Positions 1-7,814 of a DNA stretch of 64,000 nt are shown here, piece by piece. The notes beneath the pieces are model-generated. The model did no database searches, was not told the origin of the DNA, and was given only the letters and a program-made list of their open reading frames with translations. This stretch comes from Paenibacillus sp. HW567 (GTDB lineage Bacteria > Bacillota > Bacilli > Paenibacillales > Paenibacillaceae). Made by a program: the position numbers and the translations under genes. The DNA lies in assembly GCF_000374185.1 (NCBI RefSeq), contig NZ_KB910518.1, positions 4,574,530-4,638,529 of the forward strand, given 5' to 3'. How positions within the stretch are numbered: position 1 is the first letter of the stretch; the number at the start of each line of letters is the position of its first letter.

Positions 1-60
1 CATTCTCCTTTCTGACAGTTAAAATTGACTAAATTTTATTTTTGGTCACTCGGTCATAAA
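1..60 (-). promoter_or_regulatory. Probable 5' leader of a leftward gene lying outside the window
   Basis: Read on the minus strand, the first bases form AGAAAGGAG followed almost at once by ATG (positions 3-1), so a leftward gene probably starts at or just beyond the left edge. Upstream, positions 44-57 hold TGACC-GAG-TGACC on the minus strand, a direct repeat that could be a repressor site inside a weak promoter. The spacing from the ribosome binding site to this ATG is very short, so the true start may lie further left. The gene itself cannot be identified. Confidence 0.35.
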
Positions 61-257
61 TCAATTTACCACGTCTGCGGAGATATGACAAACATTTTAA
101 TTAAATTTTTACTTAAATCATGGAACTTATGCGGAGCTTATACAAAGCGTATAGAGGACTTATGCCAAAATGTCATGAATTAAGTATCCATTACCAGCTT
201 GTCTGGGTTATGATAAGAAGGATGTGATCAAGAAACTAACTTTATGGATGGTGGAAC

Positions 258-1370
258 ATGTTTAAGAACAAAAAATCGGCGCTTATCCTGCTCACTCTCG
301 TTCTTGTCAGCGCTCTTGCGGTCACAGCCTGCAGCAGCAATAAGAACAACAGCAGCAGCAGTCCGGCTGAAACCGCCAGCGGCGCAAAGGTATCAACAGA
401 CGGGGGAACGAAATCCCTGGAGCAGACCTTTTATATCTATGACACAATAGTGAATATCAAGGTATTCGGCGAGAAGGCGACGCAAAAAAATATGGATCAC
501 ATCCAGCAAATGCTGGAGCGAATGGATAAAGAATTTAGCCGCACCAAGCAGGACGGAGAACTGTATGCTGTAAACCAGGCTGCCGGTAAAGAAGCCGTGG
601 CTGTCTCTGACGAAACGCTGGATATTGTCAAGCAATCGCTGAAATACGCGGCGGAAATGGATGGGCTGTTCGATCCGACAATCGGACCTCTCGTGGACCT
701 CTGGAATATCGGCAGCGGTGGAGATCATGTTCCTCCCCAGGCGGAAATCGACAAAGTCAAAGCCCTGACCAATTATAAGGATGTTATTGTGGATGACAAA
801 GCGAAGACGGTCAAGCTGGCCAAAGCAGGCATGGTGCTGGATATGGGCGGGATCGGCAAGGGATATGCGGCTGACCGCATTGCGGATTATTTGAAGGAGC
901 AGGGACTGGACAGTGCGATGATTAACCTTGGGGGCAGCAGCATTATTGCGCTTGGCAATAAGCCTAACGGCTCGCCGTGGAACATCGGCCTGCAGGACCC
1001 TGACCAGAGCCGCGGCACCCAGCTTGGAACGATCAAGATTTCGGGTGAGGTCATCGACGCTTCCGGCGTGTACGAACGTTTCTTCATGCAGGACGGGGTG
1101 CGTTATCACCACATTCTTGATCCGCGCACAGGTTTTCCTTCCCAGAACGGGCTGAAAAGCATTACGATTATGAGTCCTAACGCAACGGATGCGGATGCCC
1201 TGTCTACCGGCGTGTTCCTGATGGGCCTCGAAGACGGCATGAAATACATTGAATCCCTGCCGGAGAAGGTCGATGCCTTCTTTATTACCGACGACAACAA
1301 GATTTATGCCACCTCAGGAATTCGGGACAGACTGCAGCTTACCGATCCTACGTACACTTTTGCTAACTAA
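258..1370 (+). CDS. apbE: FAD:protein FMN transferase, ApbE family lipoprotein
   Basis: This 370-residue protein is an ApbE flavinyltransferase. The family covalently attaches FMN from FAD to a threonine in target proteins on the outer face of the membrane. Residues 1-25 form a lipoprotein signal peptide with lipobox VTAC and a lipidated Cys25, followed by a Ser/Asn-rich linker. The catalytic core shows DMGGIGKGYAADR near residue 196, the NLGGSS stretch near 223, HHILDPRTGFP near 284 and the metal-binding DADALST near 311. Length is normal for the family. It stands alone, with a perfect bidirectional terminator after it. No FMN-acceptor protein is visible nearby, so its substrate must be encoded elsewhere. 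Family assignment is firm; the target is unknown. Confidence 0.93.
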   Translation: MFKNKKSALILLTLVLVSALAVTACSSNKNNSSSSPAETASGAKVSTDGGTKSLEQTFYIYDTIVNIKVFGEKATQKNMDHIQQMLERMDKEFSRTKQDGELYAVNQAAGKEAVAVSDETLDIVKQSLKYAAEMDGLFDPTIGPLVDLWNIGSGGDHVPPQAEIDKVKALTNYKDVIVDDKAKTVKLAKAGMVLDMGGIGKGYAADRIADYLKEQGLDSAMINLGGSSIIALGNKPNGSPWNIGLQDPDQSRGTQLGTIKISGEVIDASGVYERFFMQDGVRYHHILDPRTGFPSQNGLKSITIMSPNATDADALSTGVFLMGLEDGMKYIESLPEKVDAFFITDDNKIYATSGIRDRLQLTDPTYTFAN

Positions 1371-1430
1371 ATAATACTGCCGGGAAGCGTGAAACATATA
1401 ATTTCTTATATTTTAACCTGTAGAGCACTA

Positions 1431-1466
1431 AAAGAACGGCGGAGCCTAAGCTCCGCCGTTCTTTTT
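1431..1466. terminator. Bidirectional rho-independent terminator
   Basis: Perfect 15-bp inverted repeat (1431-1445 and 1450-1464) with a 4-base loop, flanked by A and T runs, between the convergent apbE and HAD genes. It can serve both strands. Confidence 0.9.
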
Positions 1467-1479
1467 GCCGCACATAAGA

Positions 1480-2193
1480 TTAAATTATAGGAAGTTCACT
1501 GAATTCCCGGTAGTTCGTGAAAATATAACTCGGCTGATGATCCGTTCCCGGCTGCCGGCCGCGGGGGTTATACCAGATTACCCTCCAGCCTGCCGCAAGC
1601 GCACCAACTACATCATTGTCCCACGTATCCCCGACATAAATTGACTGCTCCGCTGTTGTTCCGGTTACCTTATTCACATGGGCAAAGATTGCCGGGTCCG
1701 GCTTCGCCAGCCCTACGGCGTCCGAGATGAAGATCATCTCCTCAGGAATCAGCTTATCTATGCCAAGTCCGCGCAGCTTGTTCATCTGATGCTCCTGCGG
1801 GCCGTTCGTAATGATGCCTACCTTATGCCCCAGAGAGATGAAACGCTTAAGCTGCTCGGCCACACCCTCAATCATTTCAATGCTGTATTGACGGCCAATG
1901 TACGACGCCTGGACTTTTGCCGCCTGCTCGCGGTTCAGCTTCAGCCCGTATTCGGCAAAAGCCAGCTCCAGCCGCAGCACCCGCGTCTCCTCCAGCGCCA
2001 GCTCTCCCCGCAAATACTGCGGCCAGAGCAAATCACTGTGATACCTTACCTTGTAGAACAGATCCGCATAATTCAGCATGCTCTCGTCGGGCTGCAGCAC
2101 TTCGCGGACAGCTTCCCGGAACGGCACCAAATGATCGTACAGCGTATCATCCAAATCCCAAAATACCGCCAGCTTATTATTGCTTGTATTCAC
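1480..2193 (-). CDS. HAD family hydrolase (subfamily IA, YjjG/YfnB-like)
   Basis: This 237-residue cytosolic phosphatase has all four haloacid dehalogenase motifs: DLDDT near residue 13 with the nucleophilic aspartate, ITNG near 130, the lysine in KPDPAIF near 165, and GDTWDNDV near 187. The helical cap between motifs I and II places it in subfamily IA, resembling nucleotidase-like YjjG/YfnB. I chose the GTG at 2193 because AGGAG sits 7 bases before it; an ATG 63 bases further out would overlap the preceding gene and lacks a binding site. It starts 10 bases after the phosphodiesterase gene, so the two are probably cotranscribed. The substrate cannot be told from sequence. Confidence 0.88.
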   Translation of the reverse strand: MNTSNNKLAVFWDLDDTLYDHLVPFREAVREVLQPDESMLNYADLFYKVRYHSDLLWPQYLRGELALEETRVLRLELAFAEYGLKLNREQAAKVQASYIGRQYSIEMIEGVAEQLKRFISLGHKVGIITNGPQEHQMNKLRGLGIDKLIPEEMIFISDAVGLAKPDPAIFAHVNKVTGTTAEQSIYVGDTWDNDVVGALAAGWRVIWYNPRGRQPGTDHQPSYIFTNYREFSELPII

Positions 2194-2203
2194 ATGAACG
2201 CTC

Positions 2204-2710
2204 CTATTCCCTGGAATCATAGAACACATGACGGGCGCTGATCTTACCCTCTTCAATATCCATCAGACCGAAGGAATATTGCTTCTCCCGCCGCTTGTCC
2301 GTAGGAGAGCCGGGATTGAACAGCAGAATGCCGTTCTCCTTGCGCATCAGCGGCTGATGGGAGTGGCCGAACAGAATGCAATCCACATCCTCACCTTCAA
2401 AAGCGAGCAGTGCATTTCCGTCAGTTCCCTTGCGGGAGTACGGCGCATGCCCATGAATCATCCCGATGCGCACGCCTTCCAGCGTAATAATCTTGCGCTC
2501 CCCAAGCCGCCGGATAATCTCCGCGCCGTCATTATTGCCGGCAATTCCCTCCACCGGAGCAAGCTCCGCCAGCAGGTCATAAATCTCCAGAGACACCCAA
2601 TCGCCCAGATGCAAAATCTTATCCACCTTGCGGAATTCCTCAATAAGCACGGATGGCAGCCCTTTGGCACTGCTGGAGAGGTGCGTATCCGATACTACTC
2701 CTACCTTCAT
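2204..2710 (-). CDS. Metallophosphoesterase, YfcE/MJ0936 family phosphodiesterase
   Basis: A compact 168-residue calcineurin-like phosphoesterase. It shows the dimetal ligands in order: SDTH at residues 7-10, HLGDW near 35, GNND near 58, HGH near 86 and GHSH near 115. Members of the YfcE/MJ0936 group cleave phosphodiester substrates in vitro with Mn2+; the physiological substrate is uncertain. Length is typical and there is no signal peptide, so it acts in the cytosol. It is the first gene of a two-gene leftward unit with the HAD hydrolase. Confidence 0.9.
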   Translation of the reverse strand: MKVGVVSDTHLSSSAKGLPSVLIEEFRKVDKILHLGDWVSLEIYDLLAELAPVEGIAGNNDGAEIIRRLGERKIITLEGVRIGMIHGHAPYSRKGTDGNALLAFEGEDVDCILFGHSHQPLMRKENGILLFNPGSPTDKRREKQYSFGLMDIEEGKISARHVFYDSRE

Positions 2711-2841
2711 CTGCTTCAGCTCCTAACCCGTAAAATCATGAATATTTATCGCATACCTGAGAATATTGATTGTTAGCTAATTGTACGATGTGCATGGGGG
2801 AGAAGCAAGTGAGGCGCTCAATGAGGGATTGGAAATGCAAC

Positions 2842-2865
2842 AAGGGGAGCCGGCCAGCTCCCCTT
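2842..2865 (-). terminator. Terminator-like hairpin after the AAA+ ATPase gene
   Basis: Perfect 9-bp inverted repeat (2842-2850 and 2857-2865) with a 6-base loop, 25 bases past the end of the leftward ATPase gene. The following T tract on the minus strand is weak. Confidence 0.55.
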
Positions 2866-2889
2866 ATATACTCCGCTTACCTGCAGCAA

Positions 2890-4176
2890 TCAATAAAATC
2901 CAATCGTGGATGAAGCCTCCTTCATCCATTCCCGCTTGCGCCCTTTGTCCAGCTCGCCGCGCATGCCGCGCACAAGCGCCTCGACATCGGCCCGGCCGTT
3001 CTCATGCCATTCCAGCGCCGCGCTGACATACAGCTCGCCGAGCTGTGTCAAGGAGAAGTCTGCGGTTAGACGCGCCGCTGTAACAACACCCTCTTCACCG
3101 GCAAAAGCGGAGAAGCCCCGCAGCTTCAGGTACTCCAGCCGCAGCTCCTCGTCCGGCATTTTAATCTCATAGGCCCGGTCGAAACGTCCGGCGCGGTTCA
3201 TGAGACCAGGGTCTATTTTGTCCGGATAGTTGGTCGTGCCGATCAGAAAAATCCCTTCCTTGGAGGTAGCCCCGTCCAGCGTATTCAGGAAAAAGGATCT
3301 GACCTCCTGCGGCATGGAGTCGATATCCTCGATGACCAGCACCATCGGCGCCAGCCTTGCGGCGGCTTCAAACACCTCGTTCACCGATTCGCTGTTCGTA
3401 TATTCGGTAATCTGCCAATAAACTACAGGCCCAGGAACACTGCCGGCAATGGATTTAACCAGTGTGGTCTTGCCGTTGCCCGGATGCCCGTAGAGCAGAA
3501 TCCCTCTTTTGTAGGGAATATCATAGGTAACATAGAAGCTGCGGTCTGAATCGAAAAATTGGTCGAGCGAGCGGTAAATTTCCTTTTTGATGGCTGGCAC
3601 CAGCACCACATCCTCGCGTCCGACAGAACGTGTAATCGGCTCATCCTCACGGTAAATCCCGTTGCGCCTGTCTGTAAAGACCGTCACCTTGTTGATATTC
3701 TGCTCCCGCTGCCGCTTGCGCACATTGCCCAGAAAACCCTGAAGCTGCCCGTCGGAGGCGGCAAATACATAGTCCTGAAAGTTGATTCCATTCTCCTGAA
3801 ATACCGGGACACGCGCCAGGGCCACGCCCATCTCAGGATAGGCCAGCACGTTGTTGCGGATCGACAGGTGGATGCTGTATTCCGGCTGCTCCTTGTCATC
3901 CTCATACACAAACGTCCGGTCCTCCAGGAGATCAAAAATCCGTGCCACATGCTCTACACCGGAATGCCCGCTCTGCACATCGTCCTGCAGCAGCTTCCAA
4001 TATTCACTGTTGGGATCATCACTGGCATACAGCTCATAACGGACGCCGTAACGGGTGTACAAAGCTTCAAGAATTCCGTTCACCAGACGTGCGTAGGCAT
4101 CATAGCCTTTGATCATACCGGTTGTGTTCTCGTCGTATTCGTAAATGACAGTCTGTTTCTTGTACTCCTTCTCCAT
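2890..4176 (-). CDS. AAA+ family ATPase of unknown target, coupled to rtcB
   Basis: This 428-residue protein has a classical AAA+ module in its C-terminal half: Walker A GHPGNGKTT near residue 228, Walker B VLVIEDID near 275, sensor-1 GTTN near 303 and GRFDRAYEIKMPD near 332, where arginine fingers normally lie. This most resembles the BCS1/proteasomal-ATPase-like AAA group. The first 200 residues match no domain I recognise. I chose ATG 4176, which follows the rtcB stop by only two bases, because the GGGGACC before it can act as a binding site; a start 39 bases earlier would lie inside rtcB. The tight coupling to rtcB suggests a role in RNA repair or remodelling, but this is inference. It is not an RtcR-type sigma-54 activator: no such activator motif or HTH is visible. 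Confidence 0.85.
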   Translation of the reverse strand: MEKEYKKQTVIYEYDENTTGMIKGYDAYARLVNGILEALYTRYGVRYELYASDDPNSEYWKLLQDDVQSGHSGVEHVARIFDLLEDRTFVYEDDKEQPEYSIHLSIRNNVLAYPEMGVALARVPVFQENGINFQDYVFAASDGQLQGFLGNVRKRQREQNINKVTVFTDRRNGIYREDEPITRSVGREDVVLVPAIKKEIYRSLDQFFDSDRSFYVTYDIPYKRGILLYGHPGNGKTTLVKSIAGSVPGPVVYWQITEYTNSESVNEVFEAAARLAPMVLVIEDIDSMPQEVRSFFLNTLDGATSKEGIFLIGTTNYPDKIDPGLMNRAGRFDRAYEIKMPDEELRLEYLKLRGFSAFAGEEGVVTAARLTADFSLTQLGELYVSAALEWHENGRADVEALVRGMRGELDKGRKREWMKEASSTIGFY

Positions 4177-4178
4177 AG

Positions 4179-5624
4179 TTACTTGGTCCCCTTTATCGCT
4201 GCGAGCGGCTTGCATTTGGCCACAACGGCAGCAAGCCCCGCCCCCGTAACGCTTTCTATGATCTCATCTACATTCTTATAGGCTTGAGGCGATTCGTCAA
4301 TGATGGCTTCCAGAGAATGCTGGTTGACAACGATCTCATCCTCTTTGCCTACCTTAAGCGATTTGGAAAAATCATTGACGCTCACCAGCCGTTTCGTGGC
4401 TGAGCGTGAGCGGATGCGGCCCGCACCATGACAGATGGAATAATAATTCTCTTCCCCGCCGGGCTGGCCGACCATAATGTACGAGGCAGTGCCCATTGAG
4501 CCTGGAATCAGCGCCGGATGTCCGGTAGCGGCATAGGGGCGCGGATTGTCAGGATGTCCGGCGGGCAGCGCACGCGTTGCTCCTTTGCGGTGCACGAACT
4601 TGGCCCCGGAAGCAGTCTGCTCCATCCAGGCATAATTGTGCATCAAATCGTAGAGCGTACGCATCTCGCATTTCGGTCCGAACACATCACGGAAACCTTC
4701 GCGGACCGCATACGCGATCAGATGGCGGTTCACCACCGCATAATTCAGCGCGGAGTACATCAGATTAACATAACGCTGCGCCTGCGGATGTGCAAGCGGC
4801 GCATAGATCAGGCGCGGATCGGCGCTGCCCAGCCCGAGCTGGCCCATCACCTTTGCAAAGGCCGGTGTGCAGAACTGGTTGATCATGCCTCCCCAGGCCC
4901 GGGAGCCGGAATGAATCATCACGGCAACCTGCCCGTCGTGCAGCCCCCAGGCTGCCGCCAGTTCCTGCTGCTCCTCGGCGACTTCAATCGCCTGAATCTC
5001 CACGAAGTGATTGCCTCCGCCCAGCGTTCCAAGCTGCCGGTGCCCCCGGTGCCAGGCCATTTCCGGAAGCTCATTGAGAATGTCCTCATCAAAATTAAGC
5101 CTGCTGATCTCAACATGTGACAGAGCGCTCGACTTCTTCGGCGTATAGCTGTCCGGCACATATTTGTTCGGCAGTCCGTGCAGCCCCTTGCGGACGATGT
5201 TCTCCAGCCGGATATCGCTGTAGTGCCCGCGCTGCTGCTGCTCCATCGGCAGGTATCTCTCGATGGCCCGCACCAGCTTCCGGCGCAGCTTCACCTCGCG
5301 GAGATCGTCCTTGTGGAGCGTGGTCAGATGCACGCGCATGCCGCAGCCAATATCGCTGCCAACGATGGACGGAGACACATAGCCGTCAGCGGCATCCCAC
5401 ACCGCCGTAGTGCCGATGCAGGTTCCGACGCCAACATGCACATCCGGGGTGTAGCTCATGTATTCGATATTCGGGATTTGCAGATTGTTGTTGGCCATCT
5501 CCAGTACTTTATAATCCAGCGAAGCAAACAACTGCTCACTGGCGTAAACCTTCAGATCGCCGCCCGGCAGGGCAAGCTCATGTTTATAGCGGGCCTCATA
5601 ATCGCCCGTGTGCTGCATATTCAT
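4179..5624 (-). CDS. rtcB: RtcB family RNA ligase
   Basis: RtcB joins RNA 2',3'-cyclic phosphate or 3'-phosphate ends to 5'-OH ends using GTP and Mn2+. In bacteria it heals RNAs cut by toxins or stress nucleases. The 481-residue protein carries the metal-binding GSDIGCGM near residue 91, GGGNHFVE near 203, HSGSRAWGG near 240, and HGAGR followed by an SR-rich stretch near 400, where the histidine is guanylylated. Length matches the family. The ATG at 5624 is the first possible start because an in-frame stop lies just upstream; its binding site (AAGGG) is distant, so initiation may be weak. It is followed directly by an AAA+ gene and preceded by an attenuator-like leader. No archease, RtcA or Ro60 gene is seen. 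Confidence 0.95.
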   Translation of the reverse strand: MNMQHTGDYEARYKHELALPGGDLKVYASEQLFASLDYKVLEMANNNLQIPNIEYMSYTPDVHVGVGTCIGTTAVWDAADGYVSPSIVGSDIGCGMRVHLTTLHKDDLREVKLRRKLVRAIERYLPMEQQQRGHYSDIRLENIVRKGLHGLPNKYVPDSYTPKKSSALSHVEISRLNFDEDILNELPEMAWHRGHRQLGTLGGGNHFVEIQAIEVAEEQQELAAAWGLHDGQVAVMIHSGSRAWGGMINQFCTPAFAKVMGQLGLGSADPRLIYAPLAHPQAQRYVNLMYSALNYAVVNRHLIAYAVREGFRDVFGPKCEMRTLYDLMHNYAWMEQTASGAKFVHRKGATRALPAGHPDNPRPYAATGHPALIPGSMGTASYIMVGQPGGEENYYSICHGAGRIRSRSATKRLVSVNDFSKSLKVGKEDEIVVNQHSLEAIIDESPQAYKNVDEIIESVTGAGLAAVVAKCKPLAAIKGTK

Positions 5625-5689
5625 AACTGTTGTTCAATTCCCTTCTAAGTGTAAATTGTAAATGTGTGGAGTGAATAAAATTTGCACGC

Positions 5690-5723
5690 AAAAAAGCCGC
5701 AGATCATGATCTGATCCACGGCT
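5690..5723 (-). terminator. Rho-independent terminator in the rtcB leader
   Basis: On the minus strand, 5723-5712 pairs with 5706-5695 (12 bp including two G-U pairs, 5-base loop) and runs into six T residues. It lies 66 bases before rtcB and 260 bases after the DUF3886 gene. It could end the upstream transcript or act as an attenuator for rtcB. Confidence 0.8.
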
Positions 5724-5916
5724 CCTAACCTTGCTAAGCGTGTTCTAAAAACCAGCCTCAAGCCAGTATTCATCACGCGGGCATACCCATACTGTTAAGC
5801 TTCAACAGAACAGGTCGGTGCACATCATGTTTCCCGGACGGGGCCGATCAGATCAGATCTTCCATATGCGGTTGTAAGCTGTAAATTTCCAATCATGACC
5901 CATCGGCCTCCCTTCT
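5695..5916 (-). promoter_or_regulatory. Candidate attenuator-like structured leader upstream of rtcB
   Basis: This 220-base stretch has mutually exclusive pairings on the minus strand. Segment 5859-5851 (GATCTGATC) is perfectly complementary to 5716-5708, which is part of the terminator's left arm, so forming it would disrupt the terminator. Segment 5848-5842 (ATCGGCC) can instead pair with 5908-5902, which covers the start region of a 16-codon reading frame. Other local hairpins include CTGTT/AACAG and GCGTG/CACGC arms. The layout resembles a leader-peptide attenuator or riboswitch. It matches no RNA family I can name, and T-box and cobalamin elements were looked for and not found. A free-standing small RNA is the main alternative. 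Confidence 0.4.
5853..5903 (-). CDS. Possible 16-residue leader peptide upstream of rtcB
   Basis: A short frame reading MGHDWKFTAYNRIWKI starts at ATG 5903, preceded by AGAAGGGAGG, and stops inside the segment that could form the antiterminator. It has two Trp and several Lys/Arg/Tyr codons but no run of a single residue. The good ribosome binding site and its position favour translation, but at this length chance cannot be excluded. Confidence 0.3.
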   Translation of the reverse strand: MGHDWKFTAYNRIWKI

Positions 5917-5982
5917 AATTTCGATAAATCCAATAATAAACGGCGTTCCTGCTTTATGTCAACCCTTTTAATGGAAAAGCAA

Positions 5983-6243
5983 TTATTTAAATTTGTGCCA
6001 ATCCTGGCTGCTGTTCTCCAGCAAATGGGCAAAATCATTGTCCAGACGTTTCTGCTCCGCCTTGCGCTGGTCCTCTGCCGCCTTTCTGGCGGCCTCTTTT
6101 TTGCCGTTCTCTTCAGCCTTCAGCGCATCGGACTGCGCCTTCAGCTTATCCAGCACATCGCTGCTCAGCAGATCCTTCAAGGTTGCCGGAGCATCCGCAG
6201 CCGCCGGGCGCGGCGCAGGGGTTGTTTTTTTCTTTTTAGCCAC
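5983..6243 (-). CDS. YqkE family protein (DUF3886)
   Basis: A small 86-residue, highly charged soluble protein of the YqkE/DUF3886 family found in Bacillales; no function is known. It has a Lys-rich start, an Ala/Pro linker, the conserved TLKDLLSSDVLDKLKAQ block at 21-37, a Lys/Glu/Ala-rich helix likely to be coiled coil (38-68), and a conserved Asp-Trp-x-x-Phe ending. The start is GTG at 6243 with AAGGATG eight bases upstream. It lies upstream of the rtcB leader on the same strand. Confidence 0.85.
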   Translation of the reverse strand: MAKKKKTTPAPRPAAADAPATLKDLLSSDVLDKLKAQSDALKAEENGKKEAARKAAEDQRKAEQKRLDNDFAHLLENSSQDWHKFK

Positions 6244-6309
6244 TGTTAATCATCCTTTCGGGGGTGGGGGATCTATATAAATCAAATGATAAAATCGGAA
6301 AATCGGCTC

Positions 6310-6680
6310 TAATCGTAACTACGGAGAATGTTTGGACTTCCGGCCGCTGTTGTATTCAGATGTTTTTTATTATACCGCTTAAGCGGATAACATCTGAATA
6401 CAAAGGCGGACGCTAGCGCTCCTACAGTTCCAAACTTCCCCTCCGTCACTCCAGCCTTTTTGTTGATTTTTCAAGTTCAATTTATATAGTTCTTTTTTAT
6501 ATTTCGGGCATTAGTCGTAACTGCGGAGAATGTTTGGACTTCGGGCTGCTACCGCTCCTACAGTTCCAAACTTCTCCTCCGTCACTCCTGCCTTTTTGTT
6601 GATTTTTCAAGTTCAATTTATATAGTTCTTTTAATATTTTGGGCATTAGTCGTAACTGCGGAGAATGTTTGGACTTCAGC
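6310..6680. repeat. Tandem copies of an intergenic repeat family
   Basis: Two and a partial third copy of a repeat built on GTAACTGCGGAGAATGTTTG, the block TCCTACAGTTCCAAACTTC, and an AT-rich block with AAGTTCAATTTATATAGTTC. Copies start near 6312, 6513 and 6650. The second and third are nearly identical to each other where they overlap, and the first carries an extra hairpin (6352-6401). No coding potential is seen. This fills the 500-base gap between the DUF3886 gene and the HxlR gene; a relative lies at 52310-52393. Confidence 0.8.
6352..6401. repeat. Inverted repeat inserted in the first intergenic repeat copy
   Basis: Perfect 13-bp arms (6352-6364, 6389-6401) enclose a second palindrome, CCGCTTAAGCGG. 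The second repeat copy lacks this segment, so it looks like an insertion of a small palindromic element. Confidence 0.7.
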
Positions 6681-6748
6681 TTATATATTTCAAATTTGTT
6701 TTAGTGCAGAGCCTTTTCGTTTATAATGATCTGTAAGAGGTGAGCCTT

Positions 6749-7105
6749 ATGAAATCTACAGATTTGTGTCCACGGTTACAAAAAAGCATGGATATCATCG
6801 GCCGGCGCTGGACGGGCTTAATCATCTATCAGCTTCTCCAGGGACCCCAGCGGTTCAGCGTCATCGAAGCCGCGCTCCCGGTCAGCGGCAGACTGCTCTC
6901 CGAGCGGCTCAAGGAACTCGAACAGGAGGGCATTGTCCACCGCGAGGTATTTCCCGAGACACCTGTAAGAATACAATATTCCTTAACGGATAAAGGCCGC
7001 GCGCTGGAATCGGTCATCCGTGACCTGCAGATGTGGTCGGATTCATGGATTACGGAGGAAGACTGCCAGCCTGAGCCGTCTCCCCAACATAAGCAAGGCC
7101 AGTGA
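6749..7105 (+). CDS. HxlR/YodB family winged-helix transcriptional regulator
   Basis: An 118-residue DNA-binding protein of the HxlR family (MarR-like winged helix). The domain fills nearly the whole protein, with the typical GRRWTGLIIYQLLQGPQRFSV segment near residue 20, the recognition region GRLLSERLKELEQEGIV and the wing with YSLTDKGRAL. A cysteine at position 7 matches the redox-sensing N-terminal cysteine of YodB-type members, so oxidant or electrophile sensing is possible but unproven. ATG 6749 is chosen because AAGAGGTGA lies five bases before it. The target is unclear: the next gene is convergent, so the regulon may lie elsewhere. Confidence 0.88.
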   Translation: MKSTDLCPRLQKSMDIIGRRWTGLIIYQLLQGPQRFSVIEAALPVSGRLLSERLKELEQEGIVHREVFPETPVRIQYSLTDKGRALESVIRDLQMWSDSWITEEDCQPEPSPQHKQGQ

Positions 7106-7138
7106 TCTGTCACTGTCCCGGAGTATCCTCCGCACACA

Positions 7139-7642
7139 TTAAAGCTTGCGGCCAACAATCACCAGATCACGCAGCACCCCATCCATTTCGGCAACGCCCG
7201 GTAAACAGCCCCACTCTTCAAAACCAAACTTCCGCAGCAGCAACAGACTTGGCTCATTATGGCCAAATACAAAACCCACCAGATTCTGCAGTCCAAGGCG
7301 CGGGCATTCTGCAAGCGCTTTGGTCAGCAGCAGCCTTCCTGCCCCTGTGCCGCGGAATTTTTCACTTACATAGACACTGATCTCGGCGGTGCCGTTATAG
7401 GCCGGTCGGCCGTAAAAGGACTGAAAGCTGAACCAGGCGGCGATTTCGCCGTCTTTTTTGAGTACCCACAGCGGCCTGTGATGGCTGTTATGCTCCTGGA
7501 ACCACTTCTCTCTGTCCTCGACGCTCACCGGCTCCAGATCGGCAGTCACCATCCGTCCGGCTACCGTCGAGTTATAAATATCCACTATAGCCGCCAAATC
7601 CCCGGCTGCCGCATCTTCTATACTGTAATCTTGCCACACCAT
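7139..7642 (-). CDS. GNAT N-acetyltransferase, phosphinothricin acetyltransferase-like
   Basis: A 167-residue acetyl-CoA-dependent N-acetyltransferase of the Pat/YwnH type. It shows the typical opening 'D-x-x-A-I-V-D-I-Y-N' near residue 17, acceptor-loop residues around FYGRPAYNGTAEISVYV, the acetyl-CoA pyrophosphate motif KFRGTGAGRLLL near 94, and the C-terminal HNEPSLLLLRKFGFEEWG. Relatives acetylate the amino group of phosphinothricin or methionine sulfoximine and similar amino acids. The binding site GGGGGAA precedes ATG 7642. It is convergent with the HxlR gene. The exact substrate is unknown. Confidence 0.88.
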   Translation of the reverse strand: MVWQDYSIEDAAAGDLAAIVDIYNSTVAGRMVTADLEPVSVEDREKWFQEHNSHHRPLWVLKKDGEIAAWFSFQSFYGRPAYNGTAEISVYVSEKFRGTGAGRLLLTKALAECPRLGLQNLVGFVFGHNEPSLLLLRKFGFEEWGCLPGVAEMDGVLRDLVIVGRKL

Positions 7643-7748
7643 GCTGTATTCCCCCTGCTTACATGTTGATCCTGCCCGTAGTCATATGATTATAGAGTAC
7701 ATCATTACAGGGGATTATGAAAAGCCTGCAGGACTGCCGGACACAAAA

Positions 7749-7789
7749 GGCTGGCCTGCCATAGAATGATATCTACGGTCAGGCCAGCC
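7749..7789 (-). terminator. Rho-independent terminator of the SLH protein gene
   Basis: Ten-bp perfect stem (7749-7758 and 7780-7789) followed by TTTTGTG on the minus strand, just after the leftward SLH gene. Confidence 0.85.
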
Positions 7790-7814
7790 CTCCGGGGTTA
7801 TGAAACAGTTAATT

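Noticed and set aside
5690..5916. T-box or tRNA-like (Y RNA) element before rtcB
   Set aside because: No T-box antiterminator motif and no T-loop or D-loop signatures were found; kept only as an unclassified leader.
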